Shown here piece by piece: positions 22,431 through 34,655 of a stretch of 64,000 nucleotides of DNA. Source of the DNA: Dryas octopetala (lineage: Eukaryota; Streptophyta; Magnoliopsida; Rosales; Rosaceae); contig OY992839.1 in the NCBI GenBank assembly GCA_963921425.1, positions 13,681,409-13,745,408 of the forward strand, in the 5' to 3' direction. The position numbers and the translations under genes are program-made. Position 1 is the stretch's first letter. Each line of letters opens with the position of its first letter. The notes below the pieces were generated by a model. That model searched no databases and was not told where the DNA came from. It saw only the letters and a program-made list of their open reading frames with translations.

Positions 22431-24800
22431 GTAACGGTGATCAAATTTATTGACAAAATAAACAGTTAAGTGTTGGTGAAATTTTTAATAGATTTTAATA
22501 CATATTTGATATTTTTATATATTTTAAGATTTAAATATAGTATAGTAATTAAGTTAAAATTTAGAATATTATTAAATATGTTATAAATTTATAATGAATT
22601 ATTATATATATTATAAATATTAAATATAAATTATATAATTGAAAAAACTTTACAACTTTAGGCGACGAAAGTTGTAAATTGCGTCGCGAAAGGGTGTAAA
22701 AAATAGGCGGGATGGATTTCCGCAAAAAATTTCACACACCTACTGAGTTATTTCCCCAGATCCCTTTTTTTTTCTTTTCTTCTTTCCTTCTTTCCCCAGA
22801 TCCCCGAGCCATCTTCTTCTTCTTCTTGCTCCCTCTCTCCCGCAGGCGCCCCCCTCCCCTCTCTTCCCCGTCGCCTCCTCTCCCCCGACCGCTGCCTCTC
22901 TCCCCGACTGCTGCCCTCCCCCTTACTTGCCTCCGAACCCCCAGCCCCGAAACCCATCCCCTGTATCCTCTCGCTCTCTGCCTCACTTTCTCTCTCTGCC
23001 TCTCCTCTTTCTCTCAGCCCCGAAACCCACCAACCCCAGCACCACCGACACCACATCTCCCCCAACCCCGACCACCGTCCTCCCCCAGACGACCACAACC
23101 CCCAGGGCCCAGTCCACTGAAACCCATCCTCTCCTCATTCTCTCTGCCACCACCGAAACCCAACCCCAGCCACCATCATTGTCATTCCGATTGGGTTTTT
23201 TTTATTTTTTGGGTAGTTTCTTTTTTTTTTTTTGTTGCATTTTTTGGGTTTTTTAATTTCTGTTTTGTTAATTATTATTGTTAGAATTTGTTTGTGTTTT
23301 TCCAGGTTTGGTTCCACATTGTGACGCCACCACTCACAGTCACAGGCCACAATCCACAATGCAAAAACTTGTGCAAAATCCACAATACCGATCTTCATTA
23401 GAAGGTAACTAGTTCTCTTTTTCCCTATTGTTCTTTTCAAATTTTTAGAATTTTACAAATTTTGTTAGTTCTCATTGTTTGGTTCCACATTGTTTGTACT
23501 GCTATGCTTGGACTCTCAATCTGAAATTTTGGGGTTATAAACTAGACTTACTCATGGTCGTTTTAAGACAAAATCATGTAATTTGAAGTTATATTGGATT
23601 TTTAATGATTTACAGTTAGAACTTAAAGAAACTGGTTTTGTATTTATTTTTTTATTTTAAGAATTCAGCAAGGATACTATCTAAGAGACTATTTTTAAAA
23701 GGGATTGGGAAGTCATAACTCCTGACTGGTTGATTAGATGATATTATATATTGCTCATAGGGAAAAACAAAGGCTTTGCAGGTTACCTAAGACAAAGAAA
23801 AACGGGTTTAAAACTGTGTACTGCTAGCTAGTGGAGTTGTAAAACTCAGTCAACTTACAACTTAGTGAGTTTTGAAGAAGCTAAAGGAACTAAGTAATTG
23901 GTGTTTGGCTATCAACTTAACTGATGGGAAGAAAGGACCATATTTAAGATAGAGACATCACCTTACTCAATTAAATGGACTTACACTTAACTTTGGCAGG
24001 GAAGAGAAACAAACTCAAACTCTTGTGTTGTTGCTGCACTCAATGCTATAGAAAGGTATTTAACTTGCTGTGAATTAAATGTCTAAATGGAAAAATGCTT
24101 AAATTTAATGTTTACCGAGCTTAGTATTACTTGTGTTGTTTGTGAAATGGCAATGACTCTTGGCAACTACTAAACTGCATCTTCATAAAAAAACACTCTA
24201 TGCCCAACTGCTATTTTAATTATGTTTCATATTTTACCCAACTGTCCACCCTTTCTTAGTCTCTAATTTTAATTCATTGGTTGCTGTCTGTTTGTCTTGG
24301 ATTTGTCATCACTAGACCATTTGGGGAGGAGCGTGTTGAAGGATTCCAGGTGCAGCTAATGCCATCGTTTAAAGTGTACCCTCATAGGACAATTTATGTT
24401 TTAGATAGTAGATGCTTAAGAATTTCACTGAGACCTTGCTTACCTTCATATTGCTTGATTGATATTTGTTTTGATATCTTTTTGCCATTTTCCTTCCTTT
24501 TGCAGGTTCATGTGGAACTGTATACCCTAGTGGTATGGATCAGTATGTTCTTTCACTCTTTCTTTAGTTAACTTCAAATTTATGTAGATGCATAAAAATG
24601 AAATTTTAGATTTAACCAAAGTGATATGCTCTAGTGGTGAACATATTACTCAAAGTCTATACTTTAGTGTTTGCAATATAAGTGAACAACTCTTTTAATT
24701 TATATCATGAAAGCTCTTCTACAATGTTCTATAGTGCCTTGGAAATTGGACTAGCTAATTAAGTATAACTCTATGTGTGATGTCTTTTGCTTGTATGTAG

Positions 24801-24970
24801 TGTCTTAAACAACAAATTGTTGAGACTCAGCAACAACTTGACTCTCACAGTCTCACCCAAAGTGAAGTAATCAAAGTCTTGGAGGAGAAGACCAAAAAGT
24901 CTAAAGAGAGGAGAGACAAGTTTGAGGAGTACTTAATTTCTTTTGTTTTTGTACTTAATTATGACTTTTA
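24801..24970 (+). pseudogene. Possible coiled-coil exon within the CACTA element
   Basis: After an acceptor-like TATGTAG, an open frame of about 57 codons encodes CLKQQIVETQQQLDSH, then EVIKVLEEKTKKSKERRDKF and a stop. The heptad-like leucine and charged pattern suggests a coiled coil. Such a segment is common near the C-terminus of plant En/Spm-family (Ptta) transposases, so this may be a transposase remnant; it could also be captured host sequence. Other exon-like scraps near 23990-24060, 24300-24360 and 24510-24560 could not be assigned. Confidence 0.4.
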
Positions 24971-25678
24971 GGAGACTTAGTGAATGTTAATTTAATGGCA
25001 TTGTGAAACCAATTTGAACTAGAATTGATATATGTTATATCTTGTTTTAATTTGTGTCTTATTTGGTTATCAATAAATATAAAAAAAAAAACTATAAAAT
25101 GATCTATAAAATATCAAACTTTTGGTGTTTAAAAATATATTCCTCGCTGTAGAGGACCCATAGCTAGGAAAGTATTTCTTGCCAAAGAAAACATATTGCG
25201 AGCAAAATATGGGACTTCCTCACCCTAAATAACCTATTGGGAGGATACAATTCTTCATTACAAATCACTTACAGCGAGGAAATCGCATTGTGTCGTTGAA
25301 AAGAAATAAATTTTTATATTTTAAAAATTACTATATTAATTAATTATTAAACTTTAGCGAGGATTTTAGCTTTAGCGAGGAAAAAAATGTCGCCACTAAA
25401 ATTATTTGCAGACGTTTTTAATGTCTTTTACGTCAAATTAACTCCTTTTTTGCGAGGAATTATATTCTCGCAAAAAGGATTCAGCGAGGAAATTATTTTA
25501 GCGTCGTTGGAATAGTACAGCGAGGAATTCAGATTTTCGTTGCTATAGACTTTCCTCGACGGCGATTCGGCGACAAGTCAATGACAAATGAAAACTCCTC
25601 ACTAAAAGTCTTTAGCGAGGATAAGCTTACCTTTAGCGAGGAAATTTTTTCCCGCTGATCAGCAACTTTGTTGTGCAG

Positions 25679-26060
25679 GCATCCTCTTGAGCTTATATAG
25701 TTGGTGTCTAAACCTGATCACTTTGCAATATGCATTCTTAATATATTTCATTTCGATCTGGTCATAGTAATATGTTTCTGAAGTCAGTTGAAATTAAGCT
25801 TCTTTAAAAATTATAGTCAATTAGATGGAACCCCATCACATAAATTTTTTTCTAATAAAAATATAGGTTATATTTTTTTATTGAATTTGTAACCCTTTGA
25901 CTAGTTGCCAACTTAACAAATTCCAACATTAAGATTTAATGAGTAAGTCTTATTAAAAAATTGTAATTAGAGACTTCCTAAACTACCATTATACATAGTT
26001 GACGTTTTATAATTTCACTTTGTGTCAATTGATCGAGAATTTAAACTTTCATTTTGTGTC
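25679..26060. other. Diverged flank unit A, left part
   Basis: Begins at the CACTA right target duplication. It aligns with 51543-51925 and with 54370-54710, with about 5% differences and small indels, much more than seen left of 20831. Non-coding. Confidence 0.7.
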
Positions 26061-26492
26061 AATTAAGAATTCTGTTTTTTTTTTTAATTTTTTTCAGTTT
26101 TTATCTCAACTTTGGCCCGACGTTAGACCCATCAAACCTTCACCAAATTCAACAAACGTATACTGAGTTTAAAGCTATGCATCTCCTCTTTACAACCATA
26201 TAAAGATCACGCAAATCGGACATCTACAACTTTAGATAATCAGCCCCAAAGAGGGGTATCTGAAACTGTCCAATCGGACTTCTGAGAAAATATTTGGAAA
26301 ATTAGACAATTTCGGGTACCCTAGTTTGGGGCCGATTATCTGGAGTGTTAGAGGTCCGGTTTGGGTGATCTTTATATGGTTGTAAAGAGGAGATGCATAT
26401 CTTTAAATCTAGTATAATTTTTCTGATTTTGATTGAGATTTAATGGGTCCAACATCGGGACAAAATTGAGATAAAAACTAGAAAAAAAAAAA
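25950..26492. mobile_element. Palindromic foldback element, unit A (right arm shortened)
   Basis: The left arm (about 26095-26280) and right arm (26290-26485) are inverted copies: TTTTATCTCAACTTTGGCCC pairs with the GGGACAAAATTGAGATAAAA side, and GCATCTCCTCTTTACAACC with its inverse. The element is non-coding and of MITE/foldback type. The outer right arm present in unit C is missing here. Paralogues: 51820-52350 and 54610-55240. Superfamily and target duplication not determined. Confidence 0.65.
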
Positions 26493-26714
26493 AAAAAACT
26501 TGATTAGACTTATAAAAAGTGATGAGAGATTTGAAAGAGTTAATTAAGATGTAAGAGTGAGTCAGGTAGATAGAAAACAGAAAACAAAAAAAGAATGTGG
26601 CACTAGAATTTGATAACAATTATGTACTTACATTTCGCGATGGCTACAAAAAGTGAATGTTGCACTAAAATTTGATAACAATTAATTATGTAATTACAAT
26701 TTGAAAACATAAAA

Positions 26715-27915
26715 GAGTGCAAATTTGCTCACCACCTCTAAAAGTGGTGAGCATCACCACTTTATTTATAGGGTGACATGTGTCTTTTAAATTAACTCTA
26801 GTTAACAATTTTGAATTAATAAATTCTGATATAATAATGAGGTGAGATAAAATCTCTTTCTTCCAAAATTTACTTACATTTTTCAATTTTCACGCTCTCT
26901 CTCCCCTTTATTTTATTTTCCTTTTTTTTTTAGTAAATATTTTCTTTTATTTCTTGTTTAACACCCTATGTCTTTTCAACTTTCATCTTCTTCAGAAAAA
27001 ACAAGTTTGGTCGTCTACCTTGTTCCCTACTAGTTTATTTCAAATATTAATTAATTTGATTTTTTTTTAGCCAAAATTAATTAATTTGATTAACTGATCA
27101 ATAAATATGTGGTCTTAAATTTGATAGGCAAGTACAAGCACTCAACCAACAACTCAAGGATCATTTCGTCAGTTAAATTTTTCAGGCTTAATTTGATGCA
27201 GTGTTTGAAGAGAAGAGTTGCAAATGTCTTTTACACATGATTTCCGATATGTTAACTTTAGCATAGTTGTGTTGCATTGCAACAACAATATTTTTGAGTC
27301 GGTGGTATTATGTGTTTTGTAATTAAAATTATGATATATTGGGCTTCATGTAGTTTTTTCATTCAAAATTAAGAATTTAAAACACACTAAAACAATTTAT
27401 TGTGTTATAATTTTGAATGAACAATTAGCTTAAAATAAATTCTGGAATAACAAGTATAAAAATGAGGTTTTCGATTGTTCTAGATTAAAAATGAGGTCTT
27501 CAATTGTTACATGCTCAAAAGAGGTCTTCAATTGAAATAATGAATATAAAAAGTTCTGGAAATTTCTTTCAAATGTGTGATAAAAGATAGTGCATGGTGA
27601 ATAAATAAAAAAAGGGTGTAATAGGGTAATGTGACGAAAGAGTGCAGTGTAAAGAAAAAAGTGCATACAGGAATAAAAGAGAAGAACAAACAAAATAAGC
27701 AAAATCAGGAAAATAAAATAAAGGGGAGAGAGAGCGTGAAAATTGAAAAAGACAGGTAAGTTTTGGAAGAAAAGTGATTTTTTCTCACCTCATTATTATA
27801 TCAGAATTTATTAATTTAAAATTATTAACTAAAGTTAGTTTAGAGGACACATGTCATCTTATAGATAAAATGGTGATGCTCACCACTTTTAGAGGTGGTG
27901 AGCAAATTTGCACTC
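26715..27915. mobile_element. Mutator-like MITE with ~200-bp TIRs, copy 1
   Basis: 1201-bp element starting GAGTGCAAATTTGCTCACC and ending with its inverse; inverted similarity extends about 200 bp on both sides (to about 26910 and from about 27720). A perfect 9-bp target duplication AACATAAAA flanks it (26706-26714, 27916-27924). Long TIRs with a 9-bp duplication define the Mutator-like superfamily. There is no transposase. A short internal stretch near 27128-27180 has exon-like borders (GATAG ... GTCAG) and could be captured sequence, which is weak. Confidence 0.88.
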
Positions 27916-28032
27916 AACATAAAACAAAAACAAAAAGAGAATGTGGCCAATAATTAAGGACTTACGGTCGTCATCCATGTAATTATTGATAAATATGAAA
28001 GTTAAATATTGAGCAAATTATACCTTATTTTT

Positions 28033-28713
28033 GGGTGCTGCTATTTGTACTCAATTTTTTTATTAGTAGCCTCAATATACTCTTTACACTCAGTTTAATT
28101 TTAAAAAATGTTAAAATTTATTAGTACACCTAACATATTTTCCTAAACTACCCTTACTAAAACTCAACATCATACCCAACAATATTACTTAACACACCCA
28201 AACCCAAAACCATCACCAGTTCAGCACCACCACAGTGGACTTCACAGCTTCCGTGAGATTGTAAACCTTGGGTGGATGTAAGGGCCGGCTGGTTGAGTAT
28301 GATGGGAAGCTCTTACTTGCAATTCAGAATGTTGAACAAAACAATTGGCAGATTTACCAGTTTGATTCATTAAAAAAAGATTGGACTATGATTAAAAGCT
28401 TAGGAAATCATGTATTGTTTTTGTGTTGCACAGGGATGGGAACATCACTTGTTGTTCCAGCAAAGGAGGAAGCTACTGAGTCGACAAACAACATGATATT
28501 TTGGCCTAGTGGAGGAGGTGAAGCTAGCGGTGGCTGGCCGGAGTGAGTGAAGGCGACATCGACGGGAATGAACACGATGAATGAGGGAGAGGTTGGTGAG
28601 AGGAGGGTGTGGGAGGCATGGAGGCGTAGCCGGAATCAGAGAGGATTTCGATGGCGTTGACGATGGTGTGGGTGGGGAGGGCGGAGGAGAGAGAGGAGAG
28701 ATAGGAGGGCAAT

Positions 28714-28758
<45 letters not shown>

Positions 28759-29320
28759 TTCCACTTTCATGAACAAGCATGAATGGTATCAAGGTACCTC
28801 GCATAAACTAATAGAGTTACCTTCATGAACAAGCAGCATCCAAAACAATAGCAAATGCAGGGCACTAAGTAAAATCATATGGGGTGTGCCTAAACAAGTT
28901 AAATTAGAGTTATACAAGAACTAAGAAATTATGTTGCCGACTTGCTGCCACATATGTTACAGTTAGAACTCAGAGAATCAATCTCAGTAAAACTACAATG
29001 GAAATTTAAATTAGAAAAACACAAATTTAGAAGAAGAAAGAATACTCAGAGGGCTGCCGGTCGGGATGGCGGCAGGGGGCTGGGTTGTGGTGACGATGAG
29101 CTTTTTTTTAAATAATATTTTTAATTTTTAATTAATAAAAATTGGTTCTGCATGGTTGGGTATAGAAATCAAATGATGTTGGGTGAATTTTTTTTTTTTT
29201 TTGGTAATAACTAGTATGTTTTTATTAGTCAATTTACCTTAGGGCTATTAATGAAGAATTATATGTTTATTAAATTGTTCGGGCTATTAATGAATTAGTT
29301 GGGTACGAATAGCGCCACCC
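28033..29320. mobile_element. Mutator-like element carrying a DUF295 gene fragment (Pack-MULE)
   Basis: Left end GGGTGCTGCTATTTGTACT and right end inverse GGGTGGCGCTATTCGTACC match over about 40 bp, with weaker similarity further in. The flanking 9-mers CTTATTTTT (28024-28032) and TTCATTTTT (29321-29329) agree at 7 of 9 positions, fitting an old 9-bp Mutator target duplication. Inside lie a fragment of a host DUF295 gene, a GA microsatellite (28722-28756) and no transposase. In copy 2 only the first ~200 bp survive (54164-54364). Confidence 0.65.
28268..28546 (+). pseudogene. DUF295 (SKIP23/F-box-associated type) gene fragment
   Basis: The open frame reads GRLVEYDGKLLLAIQNVE, then WQIYQFDSLKKDWTMIKSLG and NHVLFLCCTGMGTSLVVPAKE. 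The order GxLVEYDGxLLLV, IYxFDxxKKDWxxIKSLGxxxLFL, SxxVPAxE is characteristic of the plant DUF295 domain found in F-box proteins. There is no start codon, no F-box and no proper C-terminus: after about residue 80 the frame runs into unrelated GA-rich sequence. It is a partial, non-functional copy inside the Mutator-like element; the parent gene is not in the window. Confidence 0.75.
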
Positions 29321-29327
29321 TTCATTT

Positions 29328-29772
29328 TTCAACTTGATACCTCAATTCTAAAAAATTGCATTGTCATACATCAACTTTCATTTCGTGTCAATTTCATATA
29401 TACCTACGTTACATCGATCTTCGTTTGAAATGCCAGTATCTATTGACGTGGCAGTGACATAGCATATGCGGACCCCACCGATAAGCATTGACGTTGCTTC
29501 TAATTAAACACATGGATGAAAAATAATAAAAAAATCCAATAAACTTTTAAAAATGAAATAAATTAATTAAAAATTTTAAAAAATCTTTTAAAATACCATG
29601 TGGCTATTTTTATATATAAGCCACATCAATGCTTGTAGGTGGGGTCCGCGTATACCACGTCAATAGATTACGGCATTTTTAACGGGAGATGTAACGAAGC
29701 TATGAAATTGACACAAAACGGAAAGTGAGGTATGATAATACAACTTTTTAAAGTTGAAGTACTAAGTTGAAG
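29328..29772. mobile_element. Palindromic MITE with long inverted arms
   Basis: The left arm starting TTCAACTTGATACCTCAATT is the inverse of the right arm ending near 29772. Paired internal blocks include GTGTCAATTTCATA, ATCTATTGACGTGG and GCGGACCCCACC. The centre is AT-rich (29510-29600). Non-coding; superfamily and target duplication not resolved. Confidence 0.7.
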
Positions 29773-29993
29773 ACGAAGTATAGTTGAAGTATAGTTGAAG
29801 TATTAATTAAATGTAATTTACTCCTAAATATTTAACCCAATTAGTAGGTCATAACCCAAATGGTTTTTTCTACAATAAGCTCAATAGCCATCAAATTCGA
29901 TCTCATCCTTACAAAGTTTCTCATGTCGCAGGTCATTTGGGTTCAAGTTTTTGGCAGGCTAACCCCCGAAAGCACAAGTCTTGGCTTTGCAAA

Positions 29994-30415
29994 TCTCCAA
30001 TTATTAAATGGAAGTTCCCTTCCCCATGTTAAATTTTGATGGTTCGATAATAAATGGGTGTGGGTTTTTTTTTGGCTCTCTCATTTGTGCTCACTCTGTC
30101 TCTTCTCTTATAATAGGTTCAAGAAATATAGGGTTTTCGATTGGCTAAATGGTTGAGGGTCAAGCTTTGAAGGATGGCCTTATTCATGCCTTAAATGATG
30201 GGTACTCCATAGTTTGTGTGGAGGGCGACACCAAACTACTCATTGATATATTGAATCTTAGGAAAATGTTTCATCCCATGCATGGAGGATTGTACTGTCA
30301 TTTGGAATATTCTCCACCTCACTAACTCTTTTGAAAGCATTCAATTTGAGCATGTTCTTTGATAAGCCAACTTTATAGAGGATGCTTTAGCTATCGAGCC
30401 ACCAATTCGTATACA
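29994..30415 (+). pseudogene. LINE RNase H domain relic
   Basis: Frames broken by stops encode LNFDGSIINGCGF, then RNIGFSI, VEGQALKDGLIHALNDGYS and VCVEGDTKLLIDIL. This is the RVT_3-type RNase H pattern at the 3' end of plant L1-like LINE polyproteins: NFDGS, a central EGxALxDGLxxA helix and VEGDxKLLID. No reverse transcriptase or endonuclease is next to it. A T-rich tail follows at 30420. A truncated, dead fragment. Confidence 0.6.
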
Positions 30416-30590
30416 TATCTTTTTTTTATTATTTATTATTATCAAACTAGTATACATACATACATATATATATATATACATATATATCTATGGCACAAAA
30501 TAGTATAAGTCGTACCATTATCTGTCACAAGCTATATAATAGTGATGGCCTTGTGTGGCTCATGTCATCAATTGCTATATATATATATAT
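30416..30590. other. AT-rich junction zone before copy 2 hAT element
   Basis: Contains TA-dinucleotide tracts (30459-30488) and ends in the ATATATAT target duplication of the hAT element (30583-30590). The left border of the 30.7-kb duplication may lie in or left of this zone; it cannot be fixed because the matching part of copy 1 is outside the window. Confidence 0.5.
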
Positions 30591-33500
30591 TAGTGTTTTC
30601 AAAAGCGCGCTTCAGGCGTGCCTCAAGGACCGAGTCAGGGTGAGGCGGCGGCTGATTGCGCACGACGTCGCCAGACTGTGTAAAATGACTGAAAGGCGAC
30701 GGTAAGGCGCATATAGCGTATGCCTTGCAACGGCAAGGTGTTGAAGGCGTGAATGGCGACGCTCAGCGTGATTTGTCTTTTTCAAAAACTCTCAGTCCCA
30801 AAACAACCTCGTTTTGGGCTGAGAGTTTAATAAACTCCTTCAGACCATCAGTCCTTCCCTTTCAGTCGTTCTCACTTCTCTCAACTTCTCCAAACTTATC
30901 TCTGTGAGGGTTCTCTCATCACGACGACACGGCAGCTGGGTGGTCTCAGACTTGAATCGATCTAGTCATCTCTGTTCTGTAATCGATCTCTCATCAAGTC
31001 TCAACTCTCAAGTCTCAATCTCTGATCTGCGCAGCTAGCCAGCTAGGAGCCCTTTCCTCTCTCAAGTCTCAATCTCTCTGTGTGCAACTAGGGGTCTCGA
31101 TCTCTCATTCTCGACAACAGAGGCAGGAGCCCATTCTTCTCTGTGTGCAACTAGGAGTCTCGAATCTTGATCTCTCATTCTCGGCAGTAGAGGCAGGAGC
31201 CCATTCATCTCTGTGCGCAGCTAGGAGTCTCGATCTCTCATTCTCGGCAGTAGAGGGAGAAGCCCATTCATCTCTGTGGCACAGCTATCCTGTATGTTTG
31301 TTTCTAACTTTCTTGATTTCTTCTCATCTGTATAACTGAATTGAATTTGTGATTATGTGAATAACTGAATATTGTGAAATTCACAGAATTGTGAAGTGCA
31401 ATGAATAATGAATATGTGATGTGTTTTGGGCAGAGTATTGTGAATAGTGAATACTGAGTATTGTGAATTGTTGTGAATCATGAATATTGAGAATTTTTGC
31501 TGGTATTATATTTGTGATTCTGTGAATATTGTGTGTATTGTGCATTGTTGTGACTTGTGAGTATTGTGAATATGTTATGTGTTTTGGACAGATATTTTTT
31601 GATAAAAAATCATGAGTCGAAAGGATTTTGCTTGGAAGTATGCAAAAGAGGTTGGTGGAGAAAAATATATAAGGTGCAAGTATTGTGATCAACAATGCAG
31701 TGGGGGTATTTCTAGGCTGAAAGAGCACTTAGCTCACACTCACAATGGAATGAGACCTTGCAGCAAAATCCCAAATTTTGTAAGGTTAAAGTGCTTTGGA
31801 GCTTTGAAAAAATTTAAGGATGCAAAAGCAAGGCAAACTGAATTGCTTCGTGAGATTGGAAAGGGTCATGGAGGGGAGGGGGGAGTATAGATTTGGATTC
31901 TCTTCATTCGGAGAATTATGGAATTTCAGGAAGTGGGAGTAGTCCTACTTCTGGGATTCGTATGGTTCAATCTAGTGCTGAACAAAGGGTCAAATGACCC
32001 GTGGATTGGTTTGTTGTTACGGAAGCACGGCAAACCACTTTAAATTCGGCATATAAAAAAGAAGAAAGAAGGGAAGTGTGTCGAAAGATTGAGCGCTTTA
32101 TTTTCTCAAGAGCACTTGCCTTTAATGTTGTGAATGATCCTTATTGGCTGCCTATGGTTGAAGGGATTGCTGCTTATGGGCCTGAGTTCAAGCCTCCTAG
32201 CATGCATGAATTGAGGACATGGGTTCTTAAGGAAGAGGTTGTAGATATTACTATGTTGATTTATGAGCATAAAAAAGCTTGGGAGCAATATGGATGTTCC
32301 ATTATGTCTGATGGTTGGACTGATGGAAAAGGTAGGGTTCTAATTAACTTTTTAGTTAATAGCCCAAGTGAGACTTGGTTTTTGAGATCAATAGATGCAT
32401 CCGATACAATAAAAAATGGGGAATTAATGTTCAAGTATTTGGATGATATTGTTGAAGAAGTTGAGGAGGAGAATGTGATTCAAGTAATCACGGACAATGC
32501 TTCGGTTTACAAGAATGCAGGAAAGAGGCTAATGGAAAAGAGAAAGAAATTGTGGTGGACTCCATGTGCGGCACATTGCATTGACTTGATGCTAGAAGAT
32601 ATTAGCCAATTGAAAGTTTTTGATAACACAATCAAACGTGCCAAGCAAGTGGTCAAATTTATTTATGGACATTGTTGGGTTCTTGCCCTGATGAGAACTT
32701 ACACCAACAATAAAGAGATTGTTCGTCCGAAAATAACAAGGTTTGCTACTTCTTATCTTACTCTTCAAAGTATGTATAAGCAAAAGCAACCTCTTATATA
32801 TGACTATGTTTAATTCCAAAGAATGGTGTGAAGGTCCATTTGCAAAAAATCATGAAGGTATTGTGGCTCGTTCAACTATACTCTATAATCCCAACTTTTG
32901 GCCTCATCTAGCATTTTGTATCAAGAGTGTTGTTCCACTTGTATCTGTTTTGATAGAAGTTGACTCAGAGGAGAGACCGGCCATGGGATATATCTATGAG
33001 TTGATAGATGCTGCAAAAGAGAACATTGCAATCAATTGTGGACAAGTGGAAAAAAGGTACAAACCAGTGTGGAAGAAAATAGATAATAGATGGGCTCCAC
33101 AACTTCATCAACCTTTACATGTAGCTGGTTATTATTTGAACCCTCAATTGCGCTATTCAAACAAATTCTCAAATGTTGAAGAAGTGAAGAATGGTTTGTA
33201 TCCTTGCATGGATAGGATGTTGGATGGTGATGAACTTATTAAAGCCGATATCCAATTGGATTTGTATGATGCTGCACATGGGGAACTTGGAAGTCAAATT
33301 GCCATCAAATCTAGGAAATTGAGATCTCCAGGTATTGCATTTAACATATAGTATCATATTTTATTTTATTGAGTGACATTAAATAAATATCAAATTGAAT
33401 GACATGATTTTATTAATAGCAAATTGGTGGCTGCGTTTTGGGAAAGGGACACCCGAGTTGATGTCATTTGCGATGCGAGTACTTGGCCTTACTTTGTAGT

Positions 33501-34655
33501 GCATCTGGGTGTGAGAGGAATTGGAGCACTTTTGAGTCGGTAAATTTCTTTGTTTTTCGTGGTGTGAAAAAGTGAATGTGTCAAAAGATTAATGTGCTTC
33601 TAATATTTATATTCTTATGTTTATTCTAGATTCATACAAAAAAAAGGAATAGACTTGAACATCAAAGGCTTAATGCATTAGTCTATGTGAAGTATACTAC
33701 TTCTCTAAGAGAGAGAAGTATTAGAAGGAGAGCGAAGATGGACCCGATACTAGTTGATGACATTGCTTCTGATGATGAGTGGATTGCTGAGGGAGAAGAA
33801 CCCACTCTTCCAACCGATCTTACTTGGCTTAGTTCACAAGAACATTTTGAAACCGATGCCATAAGAAATGTGACAATTGTGACCTATGAAAGTATATTAG
33901 ACCGAGAGTCCATTCCTACTCCCCATGAATTCATTCCTACACCTCGAGAGTCCATTCCTACTTCTATTCCTGAGCCTACTCCTGTTCCTGAGCCTACTCC
34001 TAGTGAGCCTATTCATCATGTGCCGATATATTACTCATGCTAGTTCATCTTCAACTTCAAGGAAACGAAGAAGTTGTGAAAGCTTATGTAAGTATTAAAT
34101 TTAAAAGTGAACTATGGAGTGAAGGCAACATTTGATGTGTACTTTTTAGGTTTTAACCATTATTATTATTTGTTAATTTGAAATTCCAATTAAATGTGTA
34201 GGTAAAGGTCGTGGAAAAGTCAAGGCCCTTCTCAAGGGTCGAAAATCAATGCTTGTGAATGAAGATAATGAAGTAGAACTAAAAGCTCCTCTTCAATTTG
34301 ATAGTGCATTTCCTCCTTCCCACATCGATTCCGTGGACAAGGATGATAGTGATATTAGTTTGAATGATATTGATGATAATGAGTGGGATGAATGAAGTGG
34401 TTGTTTTTACTATGTTTTTGTGAATGATCTTGTTAGATCAATATGCTAGTTTGGATTTCTATTTTTTTTGGACAATATTATTGAATTTGATATGTAATAT
34501 GGATGATTTTTATTTATGAATGACAATTAATGCTATTTTTTAGCTATATAATTGTTTTTATGCCCAAAAGGCTTACGCTATACGCGTCAAGGCTTACGCC
34601 TCGCCTTGCGAGATTGCAAACGCCTCGCGTGACGCTTTTGCGTCTGAAAACACTG
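30591..34655 (+). mobile_element. hAT DNA transposon, copy 2 (complete ends)
   Basis: 4065-bp element with ends TAGTGTTTTCAAAAGC (left) and the inverse of CAGTGTTTTCAGACGC (right). The 8-bp flanks are both ATATATAT (30583-30590, 34656-34663), fitting a hAT target duplication, although the target is itself a TA repeat. It contains the transposase pseudogene, and the leader tandem array at 31075-31285. Confidence 0.9.
31612..34395 (+). pseudogene. hAT transposase pseudogene, copy 2
   Basis: Same architecture as 895-3677: BED finger (31612-31890), DUF659-like middle (32001-32813 then 32811-33351 after a frameshift), hAT dimerisation motif SGCERNWSTFES after another frameshift near 33500, and an acidic tail ending NDIDDNEWDE. 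It keeps one base near 32015 that copy 1 lost, so the middle segment reads DWFVVTEARQTTLN in one frame. It has VAGYY and SPGIAF where copy 1 has VADYY and SPVIAF. The remaining frameshifts are shared, so the gene was dead before the duplication. Confidence 0.88.

Larger units (their letters stand above)
20832..25678. mobile_element. CACTA element inserted only in copy 1
   Basis: 4847-bp element. Left end CACTACAACAAAGTTGCT (20832-20849); right end AGCAACTTTGTTGTGCAG (25661-25678). The two match as inverted repeats over 14 bp, but the right terminus reads GCAG where TAGTG is expected. A 3-bp target duplication GCA flanks it (20829-20831, 25679-25681); copy 2 has one GCA at the empty site near 51544. 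Both subterminal regions (about 20870-21430, 25140-25660) are full of GCGAGGAA and its inverse. No intact transposase was found, so it is non-autonomous; the altered right tip may make it immobile. Confidence 0.93.

Noticed and set aside
22712..23284. 190-codon proline/serine-rich plus-strand frame
   Set aside because: Low-complexity CT-rich DNA inside the CACTA element, open on several frames and both strands; no domain or conserved pattern.
26715..27915. Transposase gene in the Mutator-like MITE
   Set aside because: The longest frame (27430-27702, minus) lacks any MULE transposase motif and coincides with A-rich sequence.
28445..28804. 119-codon minus-strand frame with Ser-Leu repeats
   Set aside because: Produced by the GA microsatellite and GA-rich flank; low complexity and opposite to the DUF295 fragment.
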